Positions 35,101-43,637 of a DNA stretch of 60,608 nt are shown here, one piece after another. The position numbers and the translations under genes were made by a program. The notes beneath the pieces are model-generated. The model had not been told where the DNA came from. It was given only the letters and a program-made list of their open reading frames with translations, and made no database searches. Source of the DNA: Succinivibrio dextrinosolvens DSM 3072 (GTDB lineage Bacteria > Pseudomonadota > Gammaproteobacteria > Enterobacterales > Succinivibrionaceae); the NCBI RefSeq assembly GCF_900167015.1, contig NZ_FUXX01000012.1:1-60608 (forward strand), given 5' to 3'. The first letter of the stretch is position 1, and each line of letters opens with the position of its first letter.

Positions 35101-35823
35101 TCCGTTATATCCCTTTATTGCGATGGAAGATGCCACATTTTCGTATAGTTCAACAACATCAACCCCGCCAAAAGGATTAAAAACTCCTCCTGAAGACAGT
35201 ATTGGATAAAGCTTTACGAAGGTTTCATATGCTTCATTATCAAATTGTTTCAGTCTTAATACAAAACTATCTAAACTTTCAGGTTCAATCTGTTCTTCAA
35301 ATTTCTTTGCTGTTTCAGGGAATTTTTCCTGCCAGTTTTTGATATGTTTTACCGCAGACTCAAAATGAGTGTCAGGCATTAATTCTTGAAATTCAGCATC
35401 TCTTAGAGCTATTTGAATAGCATTTAAAAATGATTGAGCAAGGCTATTATTGCTTCCTTGAACTACTACAGGGAGAAGCTTTTGTTCTGAATTCAGATAA
35501 ACATTAACGTAATTAAATAATTCAGGATTATAGCTTTTAATAAAGGCTAGTAATTTATTGAATTGACTCTGGTCTTTTTCTCGCAACAGCGATAAAAGCA
35601 CTAATATAACGTGCGATTTTCCTTTTCCATAAGGCCCAATAAGAATATGAGCTCTTTGAGTTGAGGTTGGATGTGTACTTAATACTAATTTTTCTATGAC
35701 ATCAACAGCTGCTTTTGAAGGGATAAAATCAGATACTTTTGAGTCATCAGAAAGATCATATGCAAGATTAACTGATTTTTGAAAACCAGGCTCTATCTTT
35801 ATAAAATCAAATGTATTACTCAT
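32173..35823 (-). CDS. sspC: SspC P-loop ATPase of the phosphorothioation system
   Basis: A 1216-residue protein. Walker A is GPYGKGKSH at 63-71 and a Walker B-like LVYDEFSKYLE lies near 243. The long C-terminal part is helical and mixed, resembling large ATPases of defence islands. SspC uses ATP during DNA sulfur insertion with SspB and SspD. The ATG lies 2 bases after the sspB stop with GGGAA upstream. A BREX BrxC-type ATPase is the main alternative on size, but the DUF4007, DndC-like and desulfurase neighbours fix the assignment. Confidence 0.82.
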   Translation of the reverse strand: MSNTFDFIKIEPGFQKSVNLAYDLSDDSKVSDFIPSKAAVDVIEKLVLSTHPTSTQRAHILIGPYGKGKSHVILVLLSLLREKDQSQFNKLLAFIKSYNPELFNYVNVYLNSEQKLLPVVVQGSNNSLAQSFLNAIQIALRDAEFQELMPDTHFESAVKHIKNWQEKFPETAKKFEEQIEPESLDSFVLRLKQFDNEAYETFVKLYPILSSGGVFNPFGGVDVVELYENVASSIAIKGYNGIFLVYDEFSKYLESNIGDTSVSDIKMLQDFAEKCNRSGKTQLHLLLIAHKDIENYIDRLPKNKVDGWRGVSERFTHIEMQSNYDQIYDVIGQAIYKVPDGYKKYCDKNEELFNALSKIVKEQHLFSDLSEEQQDHILLSCYPLHPLTAYILPRLSELVAQNERTLFTFISDSGKNTLSFLIKQAVETGQESFLVSPDALYDYFEPLFKKEVYTSEIYKYYSLVNSILVKVKEDELQCKIVKTLALIYLIGRFEVIEPLLHTIIETFNYKYSSKTITNAVETLENKKFVIYARKSNGYLRLKSPSTSNVQLSIEKAIAKVKTHSLCQGILQEYASDLYLYPTAYNEEQEIIRYFDFRFISASDLTDVTNWESKLSLSNADGVVYAVIAQKPDEIKQAKQYITEHTSAVQRAVFITPKKHFYIEDIAYKYKAISELLTEYKDDEAMVTELEIIFDDLDEVLNTYLESYLRPENGLSSFYLCGTKKKVLRKSHLANLLSDICRNVFKKTPRINNETINKNILPTTTINSRNRVVKGILATNFNPMLGLNSSSQDGAIARSVLCETHILENFSESPRIASDTDIQEKNKDVNENVFNVLTVIRRFFKDSSKKSKCFSELYDELTNPNEEIGLKKGVIPIFIAVVMHEMQGEVTLFEGDKEIEINELALSALNEKPEHFSVRVEKWSNEKIKYIDELSSLFKEFFNDREGNSYSSLAKAMQRWFISLPKYSRETKEYYEGNMKYTLISKCSLQFISLLKDFSINPYDLLFVKTPVIYECDDFGKGLIETIARTKVRYENSLNTLKNSLINDLIKCFDSNAHPQASLCSVIKDWTDSLSSNTKNHVFDSSLKIFLDKCLSIENNDLAFLEEIAKPISGLRLEDWSNHTISSFLKTVSDIKESIDNFNNTKESEHLYELNTYSLVTVDNNGNKQIRNFSKIEYSEFGKMLKREILNSIDEMGESISDAEKRQVLIEALESLC

Positions 35824-35825
35824 TA

Positions 35826-36722
35826 TTATTTCCCGTTCAATGATGCATAATAATCTCTGACTAAACCATAAAAATCTTTGTCTGTTTTTATTTTTATAAG
35901 ATCTAGACCTGCTGTTCTTATTATGTCAATAAGCTCTTTTTTAGAAAGAATTTCTAGTTCCCTATACAGAGAAACGACGTCTAAATTAAAAATTTTGCCA
36001 ATATTTCCAGAACCATTTAATAGATCGGATATTCTAATTTCATTTTTATCTCTGTTTATTTCTCGAAGAACCGCTAGCAGAATTAGAGGAGGGATCACCC
36101 CCTTCTTTGGAGGAACTTTTTTAAAAACCCTGTCTTTTCCTTTACTTCCTGTAACGAGTTCTACGAGCCCTAATTCATCTAAAGGACATTCGATGTTACT
36201 CTCAGGATTCACTCTTGTAGGATTCAGCTTTTTTCTTAAGACATACGAATTAATAATGCAATTGAAATCATCATCCAAAGAAGATTGAGCAACTTGAGAT
36301 GAATCATTCATTTGCACATAATTCTGTATAGCTAAGGAAAAATCTTCTTTTTGAAATTCAGTTAATCTAAATTCATTAAAAAAATAAAACCAAGACGTTG
36401 CTGAATCTTTGTTGGAAGCTAACTTGTAGTGAATCAAGCAAAGTGTTCCTATTTCTTCAAAGTAACGATCGTTTTCAAAAATAATCTTGCCAAGCTCAGT
36501 AGGATGCTGATCTTTTATTCTTTTCTTTGAATCTTCTTCTGTAAGTCCTGTCGCTTGAAGCCAATATCTTAAGGACTTAACCATATTAGAGCCTAAACCT
36601 AATGTATCAACTGGATTTTTATCTTTTCTAATAAAAAGACTTGAATCAGCAACAACATTTTTTAGACCTTTAAAAAGCCAACCTTTTCTTATAAAGAACG
36701 TCTCGTGAGCTCTGAACTTCAT
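35826..36722 (-). CDS. sspB: SspB, DUF4007 protein of the phosphorothioation system
   Basis: A 298-residue DUF4007 protein: the start KFRAHETFFIRKGWLFKGL (FRAHETF, RKGWL) and the GLGSNMVKSLRYWL block are characteristic. In the Ssp system this protein is reported as the nicking component that makes room for sulfur insertion. ATG 36722, with AAGG 7 bases upstream inside the sspD end, is chosen over a TTG at 36740. The C-terminal 80 residues look like a winged-helix DNA-binding unit. Confidence 0.85.
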   Translation of the reverse strand: MKFRAHETFFIRKGWLFKGLKNVVADSSLFIRKDKNPVDTLGLGSNMVKSLRYWLQATGLTEEDSKKRIKDQHPTELGKIIFENDRYFEEIGTLCLIHYKLASNKDSATSWFYFFNEFRLTEFQKEDFSLAIQNYVQMNDSSQVAQSSLDDDFNCIINSYVLRKKLNPTRVNPESNIECPLDELGLVELVTGSKGKDRVFKKVPPKKGVIPPLILLAVLREINRDKNEIRISDLLNGSGNIGKIFNLDVVSLYRELEILSKKELIDIIRTAGLDLIKIKTDKDFYGLVRDYYASLNGK

Positions 36723-36726
36723 ATTA

Positions 36727-38466
36727 TTACCTTTGCTCAAATTTAATTGTTCTAAGATACTTGTCCATTAAGCAACCACCACTCAGATATTTTTGTGAAA
36801 CACAAGCTTTACAATGACGACATTTCTCTTCGTTAATGTGATAAGAACCTGCTTTAATTGTGATTGCTCCATACTTACAAATAGATTCACATTTCAAGCA
36901 ACGTCGGCAAGCATTATATTTTCTTATCTGATAAGAAACCATTCTTTGAAGAGATTCATGATCCTTCAAATTCATGGTTTTAATTTTTACTGCATACTCT
37001 GATTCTTGACTACTAAATGGTTGGATAGAAATAATAGGCATATTCGTCTTAACATCTAAAACAATTACCTCTTTAATGAGTTTCCTTCCTAGCTCCTTTG
37101 AAATCTTCCCCAAAGGAACAAAAAGATTTAGCAAAGAATCATCAAAAGGCTTGTTTAATTGGTAAATCTTTGCATTTTCTTCTGTTGTGCAGTTTGTATA
37201 CTTAATCTTTACATCTTCAGCAGAAGCTAAACCACTTCCGCCTTGCCTTGCTTTCCATTTACCAGAATCGACATATACCTCAGGATCTGGTTTGCCTATT
37301 TTTTTGGAGAAATCTATTAAGAAATCTCTCCATTTCTTTGAAAGCTCAGGCATATATATTCTTGATAAAAACTGAGATCTTGCTCCATTGTTAGGACAAC
37401 ACCAACAGCCGACTCTGTCATATCCTAATCTGTAGGCGTCATTAAAATCTAGATCATTACCCAGGATATATAGCCACACGTCAAAATCAGACCAATAGAA
37501 AATGGGAGATGCAACAGATTGCTTCTGAATCTTCATTGACTCTGAGTGTTCTTCAAGTCGATTGTATTTACTACGGCTTGCTGATTCGCATTTTCTAACA
37601 CCATAAAACGTTAGTATTTTTCCCTGACCATATACATTGTTAATTACTCTAGTAATAGGTCCAGTTTTAAACATAGTGCAACACCACCTCATAACACGAG
37701 AAGGTGGCCCTATATCCTCGCAAACATCAAGAAAATCCTTTTCTTTGTTTTTAGCTACTTTAAAAATTGACTTAGGGTTATTCTTTCTAAATCTATCAAC
37801 ATATTGATATGTATAAGGAAATTCCAAAGTAGTATTTCCAAACACATGAACAATACTAGGATTACTTAAAGCTCTGACGGCAAGATCTTCTACACAGGTT
37901 GAATCCTTTCCGCCTGAAAAAGAAATCATAAGTTGTTCAATAGTGTATTTCTGAGAAACATTCTGAATAAACGAAAAAGCTTCATTCTCTATGTAATGAA
38001 GTCTATCAGAATTGATTTCTAGATAGTTTTTTATGTGATCCTCAAAAATTGGATAATACTTTTCTTCATTCTCCCGTTTATTCTGATTTATAGCTTCAAT
38101 GATGAAGTCAACATCTTTTATATTGAAATGTTTTGCGGTTAAGACTTTTGATTTGCCATCAACGTAGTACCTGTTTGAGTTTGCCCATACTGAACATTTT
38201 GCATAAGCAAAAGGCTCTGCAAGAAGAATCTCGATAAGAAGTCTTTCCTCAGGGAAAACAGGTCTTAGATCAGAAGATAAGTATTTGATTTTAGATGAAC
38301 ATTTTGGACATTTACAATTGTTCTTGTCCAAATTTACAGGAACAATTATAGGAGCACAACAATGCTCACACCAAAATATTTCCTGAGGAACTTCTTGTTC
38401 CGTTTCCTTTCCACATATCTCGCACTTATCTAAAGGAGTCTCTCTTTTACAGTTATCGCACCACAT
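36727..38466 (-). CDS. sspD: SspD, DndC-like PAPS-reductase-family sulfurtransferase with zinc-ribbon and Fe-S domains
   Basis: A 579-residue protein. The N-terminus holds Cys pairs (C3, C6, C15, C18, C33, C36, C37, C51, C53, C56) that look like zinc ribbons. The PP-loop SFSGGKDST is at 182-190, WCCTMFK at 261-267 and GCWCCPNN at 353-360. The C-terminus (C520, C523, C526, C530, C549, C552, C555, C565) looks like a ferredoxin-type cluster domain. It should adenylate DNA and donate sulfur. It is first in the operon. The Fe-S part suggests an oxygen-sensitive or redox-tuned version. Confidence 0.85.
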   Translation of the reverse strand: MWCDNCKRETPLDKCEICGKETEQEVPQEIFWCEHCCAPIIVPVNLDKNNCKCPKCSSKIKYLSSDLRPVFPEERLLIEILLAEPFAYAKCSVWANSNRYYVDGKSKVLTAKHFNIKDVDFIIEAINQNKRENEEKYYPIFEDHIKNYLEINSDRLHYIENEAFSFIQNVSQKYTIEQLMISFSGGKDSTCVEDLAVRALSNPSIVHVFGNTTLEFPYTYQYVDRFRKNNPKSIFKVAKNKEKDFLDVCEDIGPPSRVMRWCCTMFKTGPITRVINNVYGQGKILTFYGVRKCESASRSKYNRLEEHSESMKIQKQSVASPIFYWSDFDVWLYILGNDLDFNDAYRLGYDRVGCWCCPNNGARSQFLSRIYMPELSKKWRDFLIDFSKKIGKPDPEVYVDSGKWKARQGGSGLASAEDVKIKYTNCTTEENAKIYQLNKPFDDSLLNLFVPLGKISKELGRKLIKEVIVLDVKTNMPIISIQPFSSQESEYAVKIKTMNLKDHESLQRMVSYQIRKYNACRRCLKCESICKYGAITIKAGSYHINEEKCRHCKACVSQKYLSGGCLMDKYLRTIKFEQR

Positions 38467-39227
38467 TCTGTTTCACTTAGCATCAAATCTTTATTTCATT
38501 ATATAACATATAGATCCAGTATTGGATCTATAACTTAGTTTTTAACGAATCTATAATTTACTTAAAAATAAAACAAATTTCCCAAACAATCCTGATTATT
38601 TTTATCTGATAGCTCTACTTTGTTTCTTCATTATTACTTACAAAAGTTATTGTTAAACAGTAAATAACAGATTTCTGAATTATCGTAAAAATTTCAATAC
38701 ATCAAATTACATTGTTTTTGAATAGATAAAAAACAACAAGAGAAAACAATATATTAACTAGAAGTAAGTTGTGGATGTCTCATGGTATATTCATGAGTCA
38801 CAATAAAATTGATAAATTTTTTCTGCTGAATAATACATTTCTAATTAGTCTTATACAGGAACTTTATTTAGAAATAATAAAAAATCGATCATATGTAGAC
38901 TCAAATATAGAAACTCAATAACAAAGAAAAACAGGATTTGTCAAAAGGAAGCCTTTCCAATAAAGACGCTATAAACAAATGCAGATAACAACATACCAAC
39001 ATCATTTCAAGTGAACAATCGAATCTTAATAAAAAAAGTTCAAGAATAAAGGAATTGCTTCTATTTTTCTAACAAAACAATCAGACAAAAAAACTTTTTA
39101 AGATTAACATCTTGATTTTGTACTAATATCATAAAATAATTAGTACCATTAATGGATATTCCATCAATTCTTAAACCAACTATTTGAAAATAGACAATAT
39201 TAATCACTAATGAGGTAATTCTTTCCT
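38467..39227. promoter_or_regulatory. 761-bp divergent ssp control region with inverted repeats
   Basis: No ORF is supported. CTCATG (38779-38784) and CATGAG (38792-38797), GTACTAAT (39120-39127) and ATTAGTAC (39139-39146), and ATGGA (39152-39156) and TCCAT (39160-39164) are perfect inverted repeats. The last two lie 64-110 bases before the sspE start. They are candidate operators for balancing modification and restriction. No regulator gene is in the cluster. Confidence 0.45.
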
Positions 39228-41663
39228 ATGAAACAACTGCTAGAAATTAAGGATATTTTCAGCGCTGAATCAAAGAGTATTTCGCAATTTCTAGGCGAAA
39301 GAGGGCAAGGACTATATATTCCATCATATCAACGCCCTTACACATGGGGGAAACAAGAATTAACAAAGCTGATAACAGATACTATTCATGGCTTTAAATT
39401 GTTCTCTGAAAGCAATAGTGAATCGGAAGCTACTGCAACATTTATAGGATCAATTATCGCTATTCATGACACAACAAATGCAACGGTTATCCCTGCAAAT
39501 AAAAGTGGGCTTCCAAATAAAGTGATGACCATTATTGATGGACAACAACGATTAACATCATTAATCATGTTAATTATTTGTTTATATATAAAAATTGAAA
39601 AAGGTTTTATATCAAAATTCTCAGATAAAAATAACTCAATTAAAACTCCAGAATATTCTGAAGAAAATAGTCACCTATCTTGGCTGTATAAAAACTGCAT
39701 AGACGTAATGGATAGACTATCTCAATGTGTATCTGAAAAGCAAAGTTTTGGAGTTGGACTGTTTAAGTGGTATCCGAGAATGACAAGGTCTTACGAAGAT
39801 ACCTGGCATAGGGAAAGGGGTGAATATACATCTCCTATTGCAGAATTTATTTATAATTTTACCGCAAAAACAATAAATCCAGAAAATTCAGATCCACTTT
39901 TTGAGCTAAAAGGAATTGAGGATTTTGAAAAAACATTTAATACACAAAAAGGAAAACCCAAGAATAATAAAGAAACATTTTTAAATGGAGCTTTAATACT
40001 CAAAAAGCTTATAAACACATTTTATGAGTCCGCATCCGAAGATAATGATAATTCAGAAATTGATGAAGTTCCATCCTTCGAAGCAATTTCAAGAGCCTTA
40101 GCAGCAGATGCATCTCTTTCATCGCTTTTAAGTGATAAGGATGTACCAAATCAAGTTATTGAACTATTAAAGGATAACTCTAAAGAAAATAGGGACTTTA
40201 ACTCATTAGTTAGACTTATTGTTTTTTCCTACTTTGTTCTGAACAGAATTAGTTTAACTGTTATAACCGCTAAAAACGAAGAATATGCATTCGATATTTT
40301 TGAATCGCTTAATACAACAGGCGCCCCTCTAACAGCATTAGAAACATTTAAACCAAAAATTATCTCATGGAAAGGCCAAGAGAATTACAATGGCTCTGAG
40401 GCTCAAAAACTATTTGATTCCGTTACAGAATATATTGAGAGCCTTCCTAAGAAAGATAAGAATACATCTGAGTTTCTAATTTCCTTCGCATTAGCTTTTT
40501 CTGGAAAAAAACTCACAAGCAGGATTAATGAGCAACGACTTTACCTAAAAGGAGAATTTGATAATAGTCCAGACGAAATTAAAATCGACTTTTTAACAGT
40601 AATGGCAGATACAGCTAACTTTTACAGTTCTGTATGGAAGCAAAATACATTCTTCAATAGTTTAGAAAATATCAGTATTAGTAAAACAGAATTAGATGAG
40701 GTTAAACTCTGTTTAAATGTCCTATCTGATTTGAATCATACAATTGTGTTGCCATTATTATCTAGATATTATGGAAGATTCGTTCACTCTGAAAATGATC
40801 AACAAAAACTAAAGGATTTTCTTGATCTAATCAAGGTTGTCACTGCCTTTTTCTTCTTCTGGAGGACTTCTAGGACAACAACCGACAGCATCGATGCAAA
40901 ACACAGAAATCTAATGAAAAATGGATTTGTAGATGCGGGTAGTTCACTTGTCTTATTTAACGGATTGGCAGCAAAATGCACAAAAGAAAATGGATGTAAT
41001 GAATTACCAAGTATTAAGACTCTAAAAGAAGCCTTTAAGGAAATATTGAATATAGACGGAAAAATTAAGTCAAAGAGTGACTGGATAGCAAAAGCATCGA
41101 GCTTACCGCTATATTCTATTAGCAAGCAATTTACAAGATTTATGCTGCTAGCAGCTGAGGATAAAACAGTTATCGATGAAAATATTCCATACTTAAGAAA
41201 AAAGGGTAAGGAAGGTTTAGATTCGTATTTAACATTAGATTCTTGGAACAATGATTTATATAAAACAATTGAACATATAGCGCCAGAAAGTCCTGTTCAT
41301 TGGGCAGAAAATAATATATATACCGAAAACCAAGATGTTGTTGACTCTATCGGAAATTTAACATTACTCCCAATGATTGAAAATGCTGTTATATCAAATG
41401 CAAATTGGGAAACAAAACGACTTTGCTACAAAATATTAGCTTCAAAAACACAAGAAGAATCTGAAAAATTAGCGCAATCGCTTGATGAGAAATTTAAGGG
41501 AGAAGTTAAAAAAATTCAGAAAGCTGCACAGTCAACGAAATATCTAGTCTTTGCTGAAGCTATTTCTAATTTTGAAGAAAACTGGAATAAGGACTCAGTA
41601 AAAAATAGAGGAGAAAGAATCTGTGAGTTAGCTTGGGATAGAATTCATTCATGGCTTGAATAA
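39228..41663 (+). CDS. sspE: SspE, DUF262/DUF1524 restriction effector
   Basis: An 811-residue protein. The DUF262 domain shows IPSYQRPYTW (31-40), FIGSII (72-77) and DGQQRLTSL (104-112), with NTTGAPLT further on. A DUF1524 HNH-like domain near 690-750 shows IEHIAPES and SIGNLTLL, then N. In the Ssp system this effector senses phosphorothioate on self DNA, hydrolyses nucleotide and nicks unmodified phage DNA. It is divergent from sspDBCA and ends 190 bases before a terminator. Generic GmrSD-type type IV enzymes share these domains, but the neighbours favour SspE. Confidence 0.85.
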   Translation: MKQLLEIKDIFSAESKSISQFLGERGQGLYIPSYQRPYTWGKQELTKLITDTIHGFKLFSESNSESEATATFIGSIIAIHDTTNATVIPANKSGLPNKVMTIIDGQQRLTSLIMLIICLYIKIEKGFISKFSDKNNSIKTPEYSEENSHLSWLYKNCIDVMDRLSQCVSEKQSFGVGLFKWYPRMTRSYEDTWHRERGEYTSPIAEFIYNFTAKTINPENSDPLFELKGIEDFEKTFNTQKGKPKNNKETFLNGALILKKLINTFYESASEDNDNSEIDEVPSFEAISRALAADASLSSLLSDKDVPNQVIELLKDNSKENRDFNSLVRLIVFSYFVLNRISLTVITAKNEEYAFDIFESLNTTGAPLTALETFKPKIISWKGQENYNGSEAQKLFDSVTEYIESLPKKDKNTSEFLISFALAFSGKKLTSRINEQRLYLKGEFDNSPDEIKIDFLTVMADTANFYSSVWKQNTFFNSLENISISKTELDEVKLCLNVLSDLNHTIVLPLLSRYYGRFVHSENDQQKLKDFLDLIKVVTAFFFFWRTSRTTTDSIDAKHRNLMKNGFVDAGSSLVLFNGLAAKCTKENGCNELPSIKTLKEAFKEILNIDGKIKSKSDWIAKASSLPLYSISKQFTRFMLLAAEDKTVIDENIPYLRKKGKEGLDSYLTLDSWNNDLYKTIEHIAPESPVHWAENNIYTENQDVVDSIGNLTLLPMIENAVISNANWETKRLCYKILASKTQEESEKLAQSLDEKFKGEVKKIQKAAQSTKYLVFAEAISNFEENWNKDSVKNRGERICELAWDRIHSWLE

Positions 41664-41789
41664 TCCCATAATATTTTTTAGGCACATTAGAAAAGCTTAT
41701 GTATAACTAATATTATGTTTTTAATGAACGTTATACATAATGACTAAGCAACAAAGATATCCTCTAACAAGAAAACAAGAGAAATTGTA

Positions 41790-41880
41790 TGGGGGCGATT
41801 TTCTGTGTTTAGTGGTATGATGCACTAAAAACGAGATAGTACTATTGTATCTAGCCCTGCAATTTAGCGGGGCTTATTTT
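41790..41880 (+). ncRNA. Candidate structured small RNA downstream of sspE
   Basis: Three stem-loops lie in series: TTTAGTG (41808-41814) with CACTAAA (41823-41829); AGATA with TATCT (about 41834-41852); and the terminator AGCCCTGC (41853-41860) with GCGGGGCT (41867-41874) and a T-rich tail. A GGGGGCG run precedes them. No coding frame fits. It may be an independent small RNA or the sspE 3' UTR. Confidence 0.4.
41853..41880 (+). terminator. Intrinsic terminator downstream of sspE
   Basis: An 8-bp GC-rich stem with one wobble, a 6-base loop and TATTTTTC follows. It is the first strong terminator after sspE. Confidence 0.8.
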
Positions 41881-42407
41881 TCTTTGTAGCCAAACTAATT
41901 TCATTTTTTTTGGGGTAACAGATGTCAAGAATAAAGTCTACTTTACAATCCAGACTACCTACTAGATAATCTGGATCACTCACGTACTTCTCTTATTTGA
42001 ATACTACTTCTTTGCCGCAGAAAACTCTGCCTTTGCATTAGCTAAAGCAGTCATGAAATCCTTATCTGCATGAAGTCTTGCATTTACATAGGCCGCAATA
42101 CGTCTTCCCATCTCCACATCAGACTGCCAGTGGAAACCGCAGACTACACGGTTATAGCCGTACTTAATGCCTAACTTATAGATCTCATCCTGATTTGCAG
42201 GATTGATTTCAGACAGGATCAGAGCCAGAAGATAACCGTAGGAACTGTGTCCAGATGGATATGAACCTGAGTTTACATGCTTATCATCATCTTCCTGAGT
42301 AGAATAGGTTCTTTCACCAAAGTACACATAAGGTCTAACTCTCTGGTAGACCTTCTTAGGAGTACGGGTACCGCCATCGATAGCATCACCGATTACTCTC
42401 TTAATCA

Positions 42408-42557
42408 GTTGACACTCCCACGACTGAAGTCGTGGGATTCCTGTTTCATAGACCACAGCATAGCGAACTACGTCTTACACGATCTCTTGGAGAATTGCTC
42501 CTCCAGCTTTTCAGCACAGACTTAAAATTCCGTATGCCCTACGGTATTGTCAGTATT
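42408..42557 (-). ncRNA. Probable omega-RNA region at the transposon right end
   Basis: In this family the guide RNA is made from the 3' end of tnpB and the right end. The region downstream of the tnpB stop is noncoding and finishes in the conserved terminal hairpin. The guide would come from flanking phosphatase DNA past 42406. Extent is approximate. Confidence 0.45.
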
Positions 42558-43637
42558 TCAGGCTACTGACAAGCCTTTATTCAGGATGGCCTTGTAGCCG
42601 TGGCAGCATGGGCATTCCCATTCTCTAACTGAGAGATTCTTTACCAGAGTATTCTTATATCCGCACTTTGAGCACGTCTGAGAGCTAGGATACATGGTAG
42701 GTACTTTGATTACCTTTCTACCGTACCACTCAGCTTTATATTCAAGAGTCTCAAAGAATTTTGACCAGGCTACACTTGAAATAGATTTTGCAAGCTTATG
42801 GTTCTTCAGCATTCCCTTTATATTCAAATCCTCTACCGCTATCACTTGGTTTTCGCTGACTAGCTTTGTAGTGATTTTATGAATAAAGTCATTACGCTGA
42901 TTTGCTATCTTCTCATGAACTCGTGCTACCTTTAATCTCTGTTTCTGTCTATTCTTAGAATTCTTTTTATTGCGTGAGAGCTTTCTCTGTTCACGTTTGA
43001 GTTTCTGTTGTGACTTTTCCAGATATTTAGGATTGTTCACCACATTACCATTGCTGTCTGTATAAAAGCTCTTGATACCTACGTCAATTCCTGTGAAATT
43101 GGAACTTGACTCAAGCTTCTCTGGCTCAAAATCAACATTCAGTATTACAAAATACTTTCCTGCAGCTGTTCTGCGGACTGTAACATTGTTGATATGTCCG
43201 ACTTCCACTGACTGCCTGATTTTCAGGAAGCCAAGCTTTGGAAGTCTGATTCTGTTTCCTTCGATGCGGATTGAATCTTTATTATTACCTTTCTGATTTA
43301 CTGTTCTGTAGCTTAACTGATAGTGGTGCTTACTTTTGAATACTGGATGGTTGGCTTTCTTCTCAAAAAAACGTACAAATGCTTTCTCTAAATCTCTAAG
43401 AGACTGTTGCAGTGCTATAGAATCTACCTCATTTAGAAAAGAGTATTTTTCCTCTTTCTTCATTGCTGTAAGCATGGCTGAAGTCTGGTTATAGCCGACT
43501 TTTTCTCCCTTTGCATACTTCTCGTTTCTGAAAGCTAGCCCTTTGTTATATACAAGGCGTGAACAGCCTAGAGTTTTATTGATTAACTCCTGCTGAACTT
43601 TATTTGGATATGCTCTAAATATTACGCCTTTATTCAT
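42558..43637 (-). CDS. tnpB: TnpB-like RNA-guided nuclease protein lacking the third RuvC motif
   Basis: A 359-residue TnpB. RuvC-I Asp is D185 (GIDVGIKS), RuvC-II Glu is E269 ([10 protein letters not shown]) and the zinc finger uses C322, C325, C342 and C345. After the last Cys pair the usual H-D-R-D-x-N-A-A is missing: the chain goes [13 protein letters not shown], about eight residues short. The third catalytic Asp is therefore gone and DNA cleavage should be lost. The frame is otherwise intact. It is either a recent in-frame deletion or a nuclease-dead, repressor-like derivative. Confidence 0.85.
   Translation of the reverse strand: MNKGVIFRAYPNKVQQELINKTLGCSRLVYNKGLAFRNEKYAKGEKVGYNQTSAMLTAMKKEEKYSFLNEVDSIALQQSLRDLEKAFVRFFEKKANHPVFKSKHHYQLSYRTVNQKGNNKDSIRIEGNRIRLPKLGFLKIRQSVEVGHINNVTVRRTAAGKYFVILNVDFEPEKLESSSNFTGIDVGIKSFYTDSNGNVVNNPKYLEKSQQKLKREQRKLSRNKKNSKNRQKQRLKVARVHEKIANQRNDFIHKITTKLVSENQVIAVEDLNIKGMLKNHKLAKSISSVAWSKFFETLEYKAEWYGRKVIKVPTMYPSSQTCSKCGYKNTLVKNLSVREWECPCCHGYKAILNKGLSVA

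Noticed and set aside
32173-35823. BREX BrxC or Dnd system ATPase
   Set aside because: No PglX, PglZ or DndD/E-type genes are present; the DUF4007 and DUF262/DUF1524 neighbours fit Ssp.
41790-41880. Retron noncoding RNA
   Set aside because: No reverse transcriptase is nearby and the stems are short.
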